Below, one piece after another: positions 1-8,939 of a stretch of DNA of 64,000 nucleotides. Under the pieces are notes generated by a model. That model did no database searches and was not told the origin of the DNA. It saw only the letters and a program-made list of their open reading frames with translations. Source of the DNA: UBA1845 sp002338715 (GTDB lineage: Bacteria > Planctomycetota > Phycisphaerae > UBA1845); the NCBI GenBank assembly GCA_035344155.1, contig DAORAL010000005.1, positions 104,236 through 168,235 of the forward strand, given 5' to 3'. Numbering within the stretch: position 1 is the first letter of the stretch; each line of letters begins with the position of its first letter. A program made the position numbers and the translations under genes.

Positions 1-1016
1 TCATAGATGCAGTACAGATTCCCGTTGGCGTCAAAGGCAATGTCCTCCAATCCAGGCAGCGCAAGCGGATCGGAATTGGCAATGGCAGTGAGCGATGTCA
101 CGGCTCCGGTGTTTGGATCGATCGTGCCGAGAAATTCGGTGCCGCCGCCCTCGTCGATCACATAGATTTCATTCGATTCGGGATGAACAGTCAGCGCATG
201 TCCGCTCGCGCCGATGTCGAAACTTCCCGGGCTGTCCCAACTGCCGCCACCGGTCAGATCGAAATTGCGGTGAACGGTATTGGATTCACGATCGACGGCG
301 TAGTACGCCGTTTGAAGGACCGGGTCTCCTGGGTCAGTGCATTCCAATAGACGCAACTCGAGATCCCACGACGCGCCTTGCCCGCCGGAGTTTCCGTCGA
401 AGGCTTCCGCATCCGCTACCGAGTTGACCCGAAATGTGTATGTGCCGGCTTCAACGAGGAACTGTTTGTCAAAATGAAATTCGTCGCTCGAACCTTGAAC
501 GAACTTATCGTATGAGAAGAAATTAGGACCGTTCAATGTCACCAAGACTTGTCCGAAGTTTGACGACTCGGCATAACCCGTCAGCTCTACCGTGCCGGGC
601 TCGTCGAGAATTAGAACAACCGAGAAGTCTGACAACGCATCCGATTCTGCCATGGAAACGGCGCCCATTGCAGATGCCGAAGCACCGACTCTCCCGCCAA
701 CGGTGATTCGATTGGTTGCAAGAATTGAGCACTGACTGGCAATTGTAACGGCTTCTGCTTCAACAATCGGGGTGGACGATGGGTCGACATGAGAGGCGAG
801 TGCTTCGGTTTGCGATTCGAACAATCCAAAATCCGATGCAGCTGCTTCGTCTGAATCAGTGTGCGATTCTTTAAGCGTTCCCGCTACGGAAACCGAATTC
901 GTGCTTCTGAATTGGTTGGCGATTTCCCAACTGTCCGCCAATGCGTCCCGCGCTTGCACCGTCAGGCCAAACACGCCAAGCAGAAAGCACTTCGACACAC
1001 GATCGCATCTTCGCAT
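1..1016 (-). CDS. exported protein of unknown function, 3' end outside the window
   Basis: The minus frame is open from the ATG at 1016 to the window edge (338 codons), so the C-terminus is missing. The start is preceded by AAGGCGG about 6 bases upstream. Residues 1-27 look like a signal peptide with a hydrophobic core (CFLLGVFGLTV) ending near Ala-Leu-Ala. The middle (about 120-225) resembles a beta-sandwich domain of secreted proteins. The last 100 residues look like beta-propeller blades, with segments such as HPESNEIYVIDEGGG and DANGNLYCIYD. Function is unknown; export is inferred from the N-terminus. It lies downstream of the TadG-like gene on the same strand, but a terminator separates the two. 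Confidence 0.75.
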   Translation of the reverse strand, partial: MRRCDRVSKCFLLGVFGLTVQARDALADSWEIANQFRSTNSVSVAGTLKESHTDSDEAAASDFGLFESQTEALASHVDPSSTPIVEAEAVTIASQCSILATNRITVGGRVGASASAMGAVSMAESDALSDFSVVLILDEPGTVELTGYAESSNFGQVLVTLNGPNFFSYDKFVQGSSDEFHFDKQFLVEAGTYTFRVNSVADAEAFDGNSGGQGASWDLELRLLECTDPGDPVLQTAYYAVDRESNTVHRNFDLTGGGSWDSPGSFDIGASGHALTVHPESNEIYVIDEGGGTEFLGTIDPNTGAVTSLTAIANSDPLALPGLEDIAFDANGNLYCIY

Positions 1017-1181
1017 TTCATCCGCCTTTGTTTGCAACAAGCGTCCCAATCGTTACTCGCTGAACGGGGAGTTCGCTGCGAGCCTTGGTGTGCCCACGAT
1101 TGTACCAAATGCAGACGTCAGTTGGCACCCGGTATGTTCCAGCCGATGCTCAAACACGAATCGCTATTGATTTCGAACTAT

Positions 1182-1195
1182 GTATTAATTAATAC
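1182..1195. promoter_or_regulatory. 14-bp perfect AT-rich palindrome upstream of the exported-protein gene
   Basis: GTATTAATTAATAC is its own reverse complement and lies about 170 bases upstream of the start at 1016. A TTGGCA hexamer (1212-1207, minus strand) is placed so that the palindrome would cover the -10 region. It could be an operator or simply part of an AT-rich promoter. Confidence 0.25.
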
Positions 1196-1261
1196 GTTAA
1201 GAGTATTGCCAAACGTCTCGGCCACATGGGTTCGCCCTGATTTATGGAATTTTGAAACCTA

Positions 1262-1300
1262 CAAAAACACCCCGCAGCCGCTTTCGCAGGCCACGGGGTG
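1262..1300 (-). terminator. rho-independent terminator after the TadG-like gene
   Basis: Read on the minus strand, CACCCCG (1300-1294) pairs with CGGGGTG (1274-1268) across a 19-base loop and is followed by TTTTTGT. It lies 37 bases after the stop of the TadG-like gene. Confidence 0.75.
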
Positions 1301-1337
1301 GGCGATGGTGCTTGGGTTGTGGGCGAGCCTTGTCGAA

Positions 1338-3191
1338 TTACTTGATCAATTCGACCGGTCGCGTTCCTCCGAGTTTCTTGAAGATCGCTTCCAACTGATC
1401 GCTATAAGCGTCGATGGTTCCTTCGGCGTGGAAGTGCTCACCGCGACCGATTTCTGCGATCTGCGACATCAGCGCGGTGTCGGAGTCTGAACCAACACTG
1501 ACCGCGAAGATACGAATGCCTTGCGCTGCGGCTTCCTCGGCCATCTGCCGGGCGTAGATCGGACCATTGGTGTAGTCACCCGTACCACCCCATGCCGAAA
1601 CGTTGGCCTTACCGTCGGTGAGAAGAATCATCACCTTTCGCGACGTGTGTCGTGCGCGGACGCTGGTCAATTCTTCGATGCCTCGGGTGATGCCGCCACC
1701 CATGTTGGTCCACGCATCGTAGTGACCGGCTTGCATCTCATTCAGACGATTCTTAACGGATTCATAATCGTCGGTCAGGTCGATTTCGTGACGGGCAGAC
1801 TGACCGTAGATTTCGAGCGACAGACGATCATCGGTATCGAGCGTTTCGATGAGGTCGGCCATGTGCGTCACGGCATCCTTGACGGCCTGCATTGGCTGAG
1901 CCGGCACGTTGGCGAGGTCGGACGTTTCGGCGTGCGACTCACGCGTTTCGAGCAGGTAGTTGGTAAACGTCTTGAGCCCGAACCGATAGCGGAAGTCCGA
2001 GTCGGCTTTGTAGGCACCGCTTGAGGTCTTGCCGACGAAGCTGATGTAGTCGGTCCATGAACCCTGCTCAAACGGATAGTCCACCAGCCAGGTCAACTCG
2101 CTGCTGGAGACCATCCCGTTGCCGTTTCCATTCTTGCGCTGGTTGTAGGGGATGTCTTCCCACAAACCGTTGTTCATTCCGCTATCCCAGCGGGCCAACC
2201 CAAGGGCGACAGCCACACGCTCTTCCCACGCACCGTTTCCGTCGTAGTCGTTGGACATGAGTGCGTCGATTTCGGCGTTGCTATATCCAGCATCCGCGTA
2301 CCAATCCTCAAGGTCGTTGTCATACCAGTTCTTGTTCTTCTGGTACTTGCGCAGGGCGGGATCATTTGCCGGTTCGTAGGTCTGCGTGATCGAGTTGCCC
2401 CAGTAGTACATCAGCCCAAACGTCGGACCGGCCACTTCACCCGTGTTAAGAACGCCAGGGTCGGTTCCGCTGTTGCCCGGTCCACCGGGGAAGTAACCCG
2501 GAGGCGGTGGGGGATTGCCGGGGTCGCCGATTGCATACGGATGAACACCATCGCCGATTCCCCAGGTGCCACGTGAAATCGGAAGCGCTTCCCAGACGTC
2601 AAACAAGTTGATGTCCGTCTTCTTGAAGTTGCCGAGTTCACTGTCGTCGTTGTGGGATGACGAAAGGTCTGCGACGATCGCGATGTCCCGTGGCACCATC
2701 ATGGCAATCGCTTCGGCTTCCACATCGGTGGACTGCTTGCCGAAGATTCGTGCGAAGTAGAGTTGGAGCGCGCCGTTGGCGCTGCCCGTCGTCTTTTTCA
2801 TGACGACCCGAACGGCGTCCGGAAACTCCGTGGTCGGCTGAAAGTCGTATGACCCGTTCTGCTCGTTGTACACGGCGCGTCCAAACTGGATATCGGCATC
2901 TGAAACAGAGACCGACTCCTGGAGCACCTTGTTCGCCTGGACGATCCGGTGAGCCTCTTCACGTGCGAGTGCCATCGGATCGCCCTCATCAAACGACGCC
3001 AGCTTGGACGAAGCGGCCAATGCGGCAGCGTCAGCCGTTCGCTGGAGGTCGGTCTTGGCGTTGTAAATCACCCCGACGTCGATGGTCAGCGCTGCGAAGC
3101 CCATGATCGCGGTCATCGAAACCGCAACCTGAACCGCCACCGCACCTCGACGTCGATGGTTGACCCTGAATCCGTTCGTGTTCGTTTGCAT
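1338..3191 (-). CDS. TadG-like pilus-assembly protein with a von Willebrand A domain
   Basis: Residues 14-60 match the N-terminus of Flp/Tad pilus TadE/TadG proteins: RRRGAVAVQVAVS, one membrane segment, then LTIDVGVIYNAKTDLQRTADAAALAA. A vWA fold follows: the MIDAS strand RDIAIVADLSSS ends near residue 179, and the rest of the domain, with KVMILLTDGKAN, occupies about 430-600. Between them is an insertion of roughly 250 residues with a Pro/Gly-rich stretch, unusual for vWA. The ATG at 3191 was chosen because GAGGAAAG lies just upstream; an in-frame start at 3227 lacks this. Predicted length is 617 residues, anchored in the membrane with the vWA part outside. No other tad genes are near. The family call is firm; the substrate or partner is unknown. 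Confidence 0.8.
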   Translation of the reverse strand: MQTNTNGFRVNHRRRGAVAVQVAVSMTAIMGFAALTIDVGVIYNAKTDLQRTADAAALAASSKLASFDEGDPMALAREEAHRIVQANKVLQESVSVSDADIQFGRAVYNEQNGSYDFQPTTEFPDAVRVVMKKTTGSANGALQLYFARIFGKQSTDVEAEAIAMMVPRDIAIVADLSSSHNDDSELGNFKKTDINLFDVWEALPISRGTWGIGDGVHPYAIGDPGNPPPPPGYFPGGPGNSGTDPGVLNTGEVAGPTFGLMYYWGNSITQTYEPANDPALRKYQKNKNWYDNDLEDWYADAGYSNAEIDALMSNDYDGNGAWEERVAVALGLARWDSGMNNGLWEDIPYNQRKNGNGNGMVSSSELTWLVDYPFEQGSWTDYISFVGKTSSGAYKADSDFRYRFGLKTFTNYLLETRESHAETSDLANVPAQPMQAVKDAVTHMADLIETLDTDDRLSLEIYGQSARHEIDLTDDYESVKNRLNEMQAGHYDAWTNMGGGITRGIEELTSVRARHTSRKVMILLTDGKANVSAWGGTGDYTNGPIYARQMAEEAAAQGIRIFAVSVGSDSDTALMSQIAEIGRGEHFHAEGTIDAYSDQLEAIFKKLGGTRPVELIK

Positions 3192-3758
3192 AGCCTCTTT
3201 CCTCCCCACCGCCTTTTCGCCCTCCACCCCTTCACCGGCAATTCCGTCGTTTGCCAGATGGGGTCGCAGAGCGACACATCATGTCAGTCGAAAATTACGA
3301 TTGCGGATTCGCGACGTGCAAACATTTGGGCGGTGCGGAAGCCTTTGCGTAAAGTAAGGGCAAACACGATAAATCTGGGGGAACGATGGGCAGCTGCCGA
3401 TGTCGGCAATCGGTTACGGCTGTGTCATATACTGGCACTTCACGTTTCCCCTTCCACGGGGTGTCTGGTGCAGGATCATTGGGTTATCGGGCGGATCAAA
3501 AGCTGAATTGGTGAACGCGGTCTGACCTGTGTATACGACTGAATCGCGGGAGTCGGACGTTGCGGTGACGCCAAAATTTTTTTGCGGCAAACCTGTGATG
3601 CGTCTGATAAGCGCAGGGGAGTTGGACGACTGACGTTTGCGTCGCGCTGTGCCGATTGGGTTTTCTTGGATGGGGAAGATGCACGTTTTCCCCCTGGATT
3701 CCCGCTTGCGCGGGAATGATGGCGTTCGGACATCGTTACGTTTGAACAGTACGACGTT
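3192..3758. other. intergenic stretch with one palindromic repeat
   Basis: No convincing gene was seen; short open frames here have no ribosome binding site or recognisable product. It holds one copy of a GGATTCCCGC palindromic repeat (listed separately) and should contain the promoter of the TadG-like gene, which could not be pinned down. Confidence 0.5.
3691..3745. repeat. intergenic palindromic repeat, family D, copy 1
   Basis: CCCCTGG is followed by ATTCCCGCTTGCGCGGGAAT, a short hairpin, and about 25 further bases. The whole aligns with 44840-44894 (offset 41149), including the tail around GTTACGTTTGAA versus GCTACGTTTGGA. It looks like the REP-type GGATTCCCGC...GCGGGAATGA elements common between genes of many bacteria. 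Confidence 0.7.
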
Positions 3759-4148
3759 TTAGCCGGCAAGGCGGCGGGCTGCGATCGGTGCTTTGGTTTC
3801 AAACTCAACGCCGACGATTTGTCCACCGAGCGTGTTGGTCGTGTGGACGACGCGGCCAATAACACTGCGCGTGTTGTTACCGGCGCAGATTTCCAGACGC
3901 GTGTGCTGATCTATTTTCTGGCGGGAAAGGAATCCGACGCCGCCAAGCGAAACGTCGCGGGCTTTTACCATGATGACGAGGCCCTTGTCGGGACCGGTCA
4001 GGATACGGATGGCCAGCGTTGCATTCCAGGTCGTGCGGGCGAAGGCGCGTTTGCCCTGATAGTTATCGGTGGTTCCACAGCGACGTGCATCCTGAACCCA
4101 TTCTTCGACGACCGGTGATGTGGCCAACTTGCGTGACGTGCAGAACAT
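3759..4148 (-). CDS. PilZ-domain protein (probable c-di-GMP binding)
   Basis: The 129-residue protein shows both PilZ signatures: RAFAR (RxxxR, about residues 34-38) and DVSLGGVG (DxSxxG, about 65-72), followed by a beta-barrel pattern ending RVVHTTNTLGGQIVGVEFE. PilZ proteins bind cyclic di-GMP and change motility, adhesion or exopolysaccharide output; that role here is from the family. The start has AGGAGAGG 5 bases upstream. It is a single-domain protein near a pilus-type gene but with its own ribosome binding site and a long gap, so co-function is only a guess. The N-terminal 30 residues are not part of the domain. Confidence 0.75.
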   Translation of the reverse strand: MFCTSRKLATSPVVEEWVQDARRCGTTDNYQGKRAFARTTWNATLAIRILTGPDKGLVIMVKARDVSLGGVGFLSRQKIDQHTRLEICAGNNTRSVIGRVVHTTNTLGGQIVGVEFETKAPIAARRLAG

Positions 4149-4581
4149 GGTGCCTCTCCTTCCCTCCCCTTGGCGATGCGGTGACGATCACCGACATTCA
4201 CAACGCCCAACTGTGGGGTCTATTGTCGGGGCGTCGATTTGAACCTTTCCGAGGAATCGAACAATTTTGAAAAATGCCACTGAGTGACACTCAACGCCGG
4301 ATGGAAGCGAAAATACCCTCGTTGAGGGTCCCAGTTTCGAGGGGGGATCGCCCGCGGACGGGCGGTCGGTGATGGCGCCAGCCAACCTTGGGGCGAGGTC
4401 ATCCGGATCAAGCAATGCGGCGATCGGAACCACCGGTTTTCAAAGGGGCGGTTGAATATTTCGCCTTGCAGCGTGAAGCCGCTCGAGGCATTGGGCTCGA
4501 GGGGCGTTTCGCGCGTGGGGTTCTGGCTAATACCACGTGATTTCGTTGACACGCATGGGGGTCTGAGTAGACTTATCGGTC
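4149..4581. other. intergenic region between divergent genes
   Basis: It separates the PilZ gene (minus) from the exported protein gene at 4582 (plus), so it should hold both promoters. No clear sigma-70 boxes, repeats or genes were recognised. Open frames on both strands lack ribosome binding sites and protein-like composition. Confidence 0.4.
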
Positions 4582-5247
4582 ATGAAGAACCGACTCGCCC
4601 ATCTGGTATGCCTCGCGGGACTTATGGTCTGTGCAGGGTTGGTTTGTGCAACGCCAGCCGTCGCCGCCCCTGAAGCGAGCAAGATTGCCCGCCGCTGGCA
4701 GTTGGACATCGAATTCCACGACCTCGAACGGGTAAGCGTCACCCTGCCCGGTGACAACAAGCCCACGGCCTACTGGTTCATGCTTTACACCGTGACCAAC
4801 AACACGGGCGAAGACATTGAGTTTTATCCCACGTTCGACCTGGTGACATCCACCTTGCAGGTGATCCCAGCCGGCGAAGCGGTAAGCCCGACCGTCTATG
4901 ACATCCTCAGGGAGCGGTACAGCAAGCTTTACCCATTTTTCCGCGATCCAATCCGGGTCCATGGCAAGCTTTTGCAAGGCGAGGACCACGCCCGGACCTC
5001 GGTGGCCGTTTTCCGCGATTTCGACCCGAAAGCCGACAGCGTGACCGTTTATATCGCCGGGCTCTCTGGCGAGTTTGCTAAAGCCGCGAACCCCATGTTT
5101 GACCCCAAAAAGCCCGAATCGAGCGACAATCCGCGGTTCTTCCCCCTTCGCAAGACCCTGGCTGTCACCTATGATATTCCCGGTGATGAGGTGACCCGAG
5201 CCGCTTCCACGCCGATCCGCCGCCTCCGCGAATGGATCATGCGGTAG
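4582..5247 (+). CDS. exported protein of unknown function
   Basis: The 221-residue protein starts with a clear signal peptide (MKNRLAHLVCLAGLMVCAG, cleavage probably after AVAA near residue 29). The mature part is rich in beta-strand patterns (WFMLYTVTNNTGEDIEFYPTFDLVTST; SVAVFRDFDPKADSVTVYIAGLSGE) and ends with a basic segment (PIRRLREWIMR). The early TVTNNTGEDI part resembles generic beta-sandwich domains of planctomycete periplasmic proteins, but no named family was recognised. It is a single gene; the ribosomal protein gene follows after 128 bases. Confidence 0.7.
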   Translation: MKNRLAHLVCLAGLMVCAGLVCATPAVAAPEASKIARRWQLDIEFHDLERVSVTLPGDNKPTAYWFMLYTVTNNTGEDIEFYPTFDLVTSTLQVIPAGEAVSPTVYDILRERYSKLYPFFRDPIRVHGKLLQGEDHARTSVAVFRDFDPKADSVTVYIAGLSGEFAKAANPMFDPKKPESSDNPRFFPLRKTLAVTYDIPGDEVTRAASTPIRRLREWIMR

Positions 5248-5375
5248 GGCAAATTCCTCCGTGATTTCTCCCGAATCGTCGATTTGAATGATTTCGGTAT
5301 ATTGTTACAGTGATGGGCTCAGCCGGCGGTCGCGACGATCGCCTGAATATGTTCGGTCTCGGTTGGAGTTGTTTG

Positions 5376-5621
5376 ATGGCACATAAGAAGGGGCAGGGTT
5401 CATCGCGTAACGGTCGTGACAGTAACCCTCAGTATCGTGGCGTTAAGAAATACGGTGGCGAAGTGGTCAAGACTGGAGCGATCATCGTCCGCCAGTGTGG
5501 TACCAAGTTCATCCCCGGGCGTCATGTCGGATGTGGCAGCGACTACACGCTGTTTGCTTTGTGCGACGGCAACGTCGAATTCAAAGGCCGCAAGGTCCGG
5601 GTGATTCCGTCCGCCAACTGA
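5376..5621 (+). CDS. rpmA: 50S ribosomal protein L27
   Basis: MAHKKGQGSSRNGRDS...YGGEVVKTGAIIVRQCG is the L27 signature; the protein has 81 residues, as usual. L27 sits near the peptidyl-transferase centre of the large subunit. A longer in-frame ORF begins at 5310, but MAHKKG is the family start and has GGAG upstream. There is no Firmicute-type N-terminal cleavage extension. The usual partner rplU is absent; an unrelated exported protein gene is upstream. The obg gene follows, which keeps the common rpmA-obg order, but a terminator separates the two. Confidence 0.97.
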   Translation: MAHKKGQGSSRNGRDSNPQYRGVKKYGGEVVKTGAIIVRQCGTKFIPGRHVGCGSDYTLFALCDGNVEFKGRKVRVIPSAN

Positions 5622-5710
5622 TGTTCTCGACGGAACAGGGTCGCGTTGACGTTGGCTTTCGCGGACTTGTTTCAGCGCAAGACGCAGGCTTGCTAAATCG
5701 AATACTTCGA

Positions 5711-5738
5711 GAGGGCTAAGTACGAGCCCTCTTTTTTT
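5711..5738 (+). terminator. rho-independent terminator after rpmA
   Basis: GAGGGCT (5711-5717) pairs perfectly with AGCCCTC (5725-5731) around a 7-base loop and runs into a T tract. It lies 90 bases after the rpmA stop and before obg, so obg probably has its own promoter or depends on readthrough. Confidence 0.85.
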
Positions 5739-5808
5739 GTGCGCCGATTGTTGGACGGTAACATTGGTCACACATTGCTGGATCATGCGGGACGGTCGCA
5801 ACTGAATC

Positions 5809-6861
5809 ATGTTTATCGACGAAGCAGAAATCGTGGTGCGGGCGGGTAGCGGCGGTGACGGGTGCGTCAGTTTCCGGCGCGAAAAGTTCGTCGCCTTTGG
5901 CGGTCCCGATGGGGGCACCGGTGGCGACGGCGGCAGCGTGATCCTGCGCGGAGCCGAGTCGGTCGAGACCTTGATGGATTTCAAGGGCAAGCACCATTGG
6001 AACGCGAAAAACGGCGGACCAGGCGAAGGTCGAAACATGACCGGCGCCCGTGGTGACGATCTGATCATCGAACTGCCCGTCGGCACGCTGGTTTACGATC
6101 GCGCGACTGACATTCTCGTCAAGGATCTTCACGGTCATGGCGTTGAATGCTGCATCGCCCGCGGTGGGAAGGGCGGTCGGGGCAATGTCAGCTTTGCGAC
6201 CGCGACGCAGCAAGCCCCCCGCGAGCACGAACCCGGTGAACCGGGCGAGATGCGCGAACTTCGTCTCGAACTCAAACTCATCGCCGACGTCGGTCTGGTT
6301 GGGTTGCCCAATGCCGGAAAGAGCACGCTGCTCTCGCGCATTTCGCAGGCACGTCCGAAGATCGGTGCATATCCGTTCACCACGCTCAAACCGCAACTCG
6401 GGATCGTCGAGCTTTCCGACAACCGCCGATTCGTTGTGGCCGACATACCCGGATTGATCGAAGGCGCCCACGAAGGTGCGGGGTTGGGCGATGCGTTCTT
6501 GCGGCACATCGAGAGGACGCGGGTCATCGTGCATCTGGTCGATATCTGCCCGCTGGATGAACAATCGCCCGTTGACGCATATCATGCAATTCGGCGGGAA
6601 CTTCGCGAGCATAGCCAATCGCTTGCGGACAAGGAAGAAATCGTGGTCGCCAACAAGACAGACCTCATCCCTTCGAACGATGCGGTCAACGAATTCGCCG
6701 AGGCAATCGGCAAGAATGTCTTGAGCATCAGCGCGGTCAGTGGGGCGGGTATTGCTGAACTAACCGAACGACTTTGGTCCATGGTTGGTCGGCACAAGCC
6801 CGTCGAACGAAAACCGGTGGAGCTACCGGTCCCACCGCACCTTAGGACGAATCAATCATGA
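5809..6861 (+). CDS. obg: GTPase Obg/CgtA
   Basis: The 350-residue protein has the Gly-rich Obg fold at residues 1-160 (MFIDEAEIVVRAGSGGDGCVSFRREKF), then the GTPase domain: G1 GLPNAGKST (about 164), G3 DIPGLIEGAHEGAGLGD, G4 NKTD, G5 ISAVSG. Obg proteins bind the 50S subunit and act in ribosome assembly and stress control. The C-terminal tail after the G domain is short (about 25 residues), so there is no OCT domain as in Bacillus. The stop overlaps the coaX start by 4 bases (ATGA), which suggests translational coupling. Confidence 0.96.
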   Translation: MFIDEAEIVVRAGSGGDGCVSFRREKFVAFGGPDGGTGGDGGSVILRGAESVETLMDFKGKHHWNAKNGGPGEGRNMTGARGDDLIIELPVGTLVYDRATDILVKDLHGHGVECCIARGGKGGRGNVSFATATQQAPREHEPGEPGEMRELRLELKLIADVGLVGLPNAGKSTLLSRISQARPKIGAYPFTTLKPQLGIVELSDNRRFVVADIPGLIEGAHEGAGLGDAFLRHIERTRVIVHLVDICPLDEQSPVDAYHAIRRELREHSQSLADKEEIVVANKTDLIPSNDAVNEFAEAIGKNVLSISAVSGAGIAELTERLWSMVGRHKPVERKPVELPVPPHLRTNQS

Positions 6862-7674
6862 ATTACCAAGTGGGTGATCTCGGTCCTCTGTCGATGGTCG
6901 TCGTCGACGTGGGCAACAGCTCGATCAAATTGGCGCGCTGGGTTGATGGCGAAATCAAAGACATGGAGCGCGTGGGTTCGACCGACCAGTCCGGTGTGTT
7001 TCGCGTTCTCGATGTTGTGCGCGAAAAGTGCGATAACGAACTGCGCCAGGCGATCATCATCGCATCGGTCGTGCCCGAGGTGACGGGATGGTTGGCCGAC
7101 CACATCGAAAACGAATTGGAACTTCGCCCGTTTGTCGTCGGGCAGAATACACCGCTCCCCGTTGAAGTTGATGTGCCCGAACCGTCGCTCNNNNNNNNNN
7201 NNNTCGCTCGTGGGCGTCGATCGGATATGCAGTGCGGCCGCCGCATTTGATCACACCGGTCATGGTTGCACCATTGTCGATGTCGGTAGCGCGATCACGA
7301 TTGACCTGATCGATGACGATGGCGTTTTCAAGGGCGGTACGATCATGCCCGGCCCATCGTTGCAGGCGAAATCACTGAGCGACAACACTGCCCAACTCCC
7401 GTTGATTGAAAAAATGTTTACGGGTGACGTCATTGGCAAGTCAACGGAAGCGGCGATTCAAAGCGGCATTCATTACGGCACGTGCGGCGCGATTCGCGGA
7501 ATCGTCGAGCAGATCGCCACCAGCGAAAACCGTTGGAACCAGGTGGTGCTGACGGGCGGGGGGGCTGAGGCGTTGAAAGAGCACCTCGATTTTGTCGACA
7601 GTTGGGTGCCCGACTTGTGTTTGATGGGCATCGGTATCGCGTACATCAAGCGTGCGGCAGAGATGAGCGGATAA
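6858..7674 (+). CDS. coaX: type III pantothenate kinase (CoaX), interrupted by a run of N
   Basis: CoaX phosphorylates pantothenate in the first step of coenzyme A synthesis. The first part (MVVVDVGNSSIKLARW, ASHK-fold phosphate loop; IIIASVVPEVT) and the second part (DVGSAITIDLIDDDGVFKGGTIMPG; VVLTGGGAEAL) are in different frames because 13 N lie at 7191-7203. The same six bases, TCGCTC, stand on both sides of the N run. Merging them and dropping the N removes 19 bases, restores one frame and gives EPSLVGVDR, matching the VGADR motif of CoaX, for a 265-residue protein of normal length. I therefore read it as an intact gene with an assembly gap. It is translationally coupled to obg. Confidence 0.93.
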
Positions 7675-7721
7675 CCCAACACGTCAGACCAGACGGGCGA
7701 CACCGCACTGCGGTTGAGAAC

Positions 7722-8939
7722 ATGACGTCAACGCAGCCCCATCTTAAAAGCGACTCGCTGACTTGCTGCCCTCTGACGCCGCCCGGAGTCGGGGCGATTG
7801 CGGTCATTGCCCTTCGCGGCGACGCGTCGTGGTCGCTGATTCGATCCTGCGTCCAAAGGCCAACCGGCCCTCTTCCCGAACAACCACAATTCGACCGACT
7901 CTACTTCGGCACCTTTGGGGACGAGCGCGAGACCATCGACGAAGTCATCCTCGCGCCCCGATGCGATCGATCCGGCGCATTGGTGGGGGTGGACGTTTCC
8001 GCACACGGCGGCATTCGGGTTGTCGAACGAATCCTGATGACGTTGACGGATAAGGGAGCCGCACTGGTCTCACCGGGTGAATGCGTGATTCAAGAGCCGC
8101 AGGGCGGTCATGACGGCTGGATCACGCGGATAAAGAATGCGGCCAATCTCCAAATGATGCGCACCACCACACGCCGGGCGGCGATGTTTTTGATGAATCA
8201 AGCCGAGGTCCTGCCCGCGGCGTACACGCGGATCATGGAGCTGTCCGATGCCGGTCGCGAAGATGATGCCCATGCGGTGTTGCAGTCGCTCGTCGAGCGG
8301 TCCGATCGCGCGCGGCATCTTTTGGTCCCGCCCAGGGTTTCCGTCGTCGGTCCACCAAACGCGGGCAAGTCATCACTGATCAACGCGCTCGCCGGGCGTG
8401 ATCATGTCATCGTGTCCGATATCGAAGGCACGACGCGGGACTGGGTCACGGTGCCAGCCGTCATCGAAGGAATCGAACTGACCCTCGTCGATACGGCTGG
8501 ACTGCGCGACACCCCCGACGCCCTCGAAGGGATTGCCATTGATCGCGGAAGGGTGGCATCGGCGTCGAGCGATCTGAGGATTTGGGTATTTGATCGTTCT
8601 GCACAGGCGCCGGCTGACGTTCCTGCGATTCTCGCAGGATTGGGTGATCGCGACATCGTCGTTGCGAACAAGTCCGACCGCGCCGCGAGCGACAGTTGGT
8701 CAGATATTTTGGGTAAGTCGGACCGTCCCGTCCTCGCGGCGTCGGCGACGCAACAGGATGGTCTGGATGAGGTTCGCCGCGCGATCGTTTGCGGGCTGGG
8801 GTTGGACGATTTTGACGACGCGCTTCCAGCCGAATTCGATCCCGAACGTCTTGCGAGAATCAGCGCAGAGTATCGGACCAACTCCGTCAGTATCACTTCA
8901 TTGGCCGCCAAAATCCGAAATTCAATTGTCCTCGACTGA
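7722..8939 (+). CDS. MnmE/TrmE-like GTPase, divergent
   Basis: The N-terminal third follows the TrmE formyl-THF-binding domain (PPGVGAIAVIALRG; VSAHGGIRVVERIL), then a helical part, and a GTPase domain with G1 GPPNAGKSS (about residue 210), G3 DTAGLRDT (about 257) and G4 NKSD (about 317). MnmE, with MnmG, modifies U34 of certain tRNAs and normally ends in a Cys-x-Gly-Lys motif. This protein (405 residues, against about 450) ends IRNSIVLD and lacks that Cys, so activity in tRNA modification is doubtful. A longer reading from 7602 would overlap coaX; the ATG at 7722 was preferred. It is the last gene of the obg-coaX run. Confidence 0.8.
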   Translation: MTSTQPHLKSDSLTCCPLTPPGVGAIAVIALRGDASWSLIRSCVQRPTGPLPEQPQFDRLYFGTFGDERETIDEVILAPRCDRSGALVGVDVSAHGGIRVVERILMTLTDKGAALVSPGECVIQEPQGGHDGWITRIKNAANLQMMRTTTRRAAMFLMNQAEVLPAAYTRIMELSDAGREDDAHAVLQSLVERSDRARHLLVPPRVSVVGPPNAGKSSLINALAGRDHVIVSDIEGTTRDWVTVPAVIEGIELTLVDTAGLRDTPDALEGIAIDRGRVASASSDLRIWVFDRSAQAPADVPAILAGLGDRDIVVANKSDRAASDSWSDILGKSDRPVLAASATQQDGLDEVRRAIVCGLGLDDFDDALPAEFDPERLARISAEYRTNSVSITSLAAKIRNSIVLD

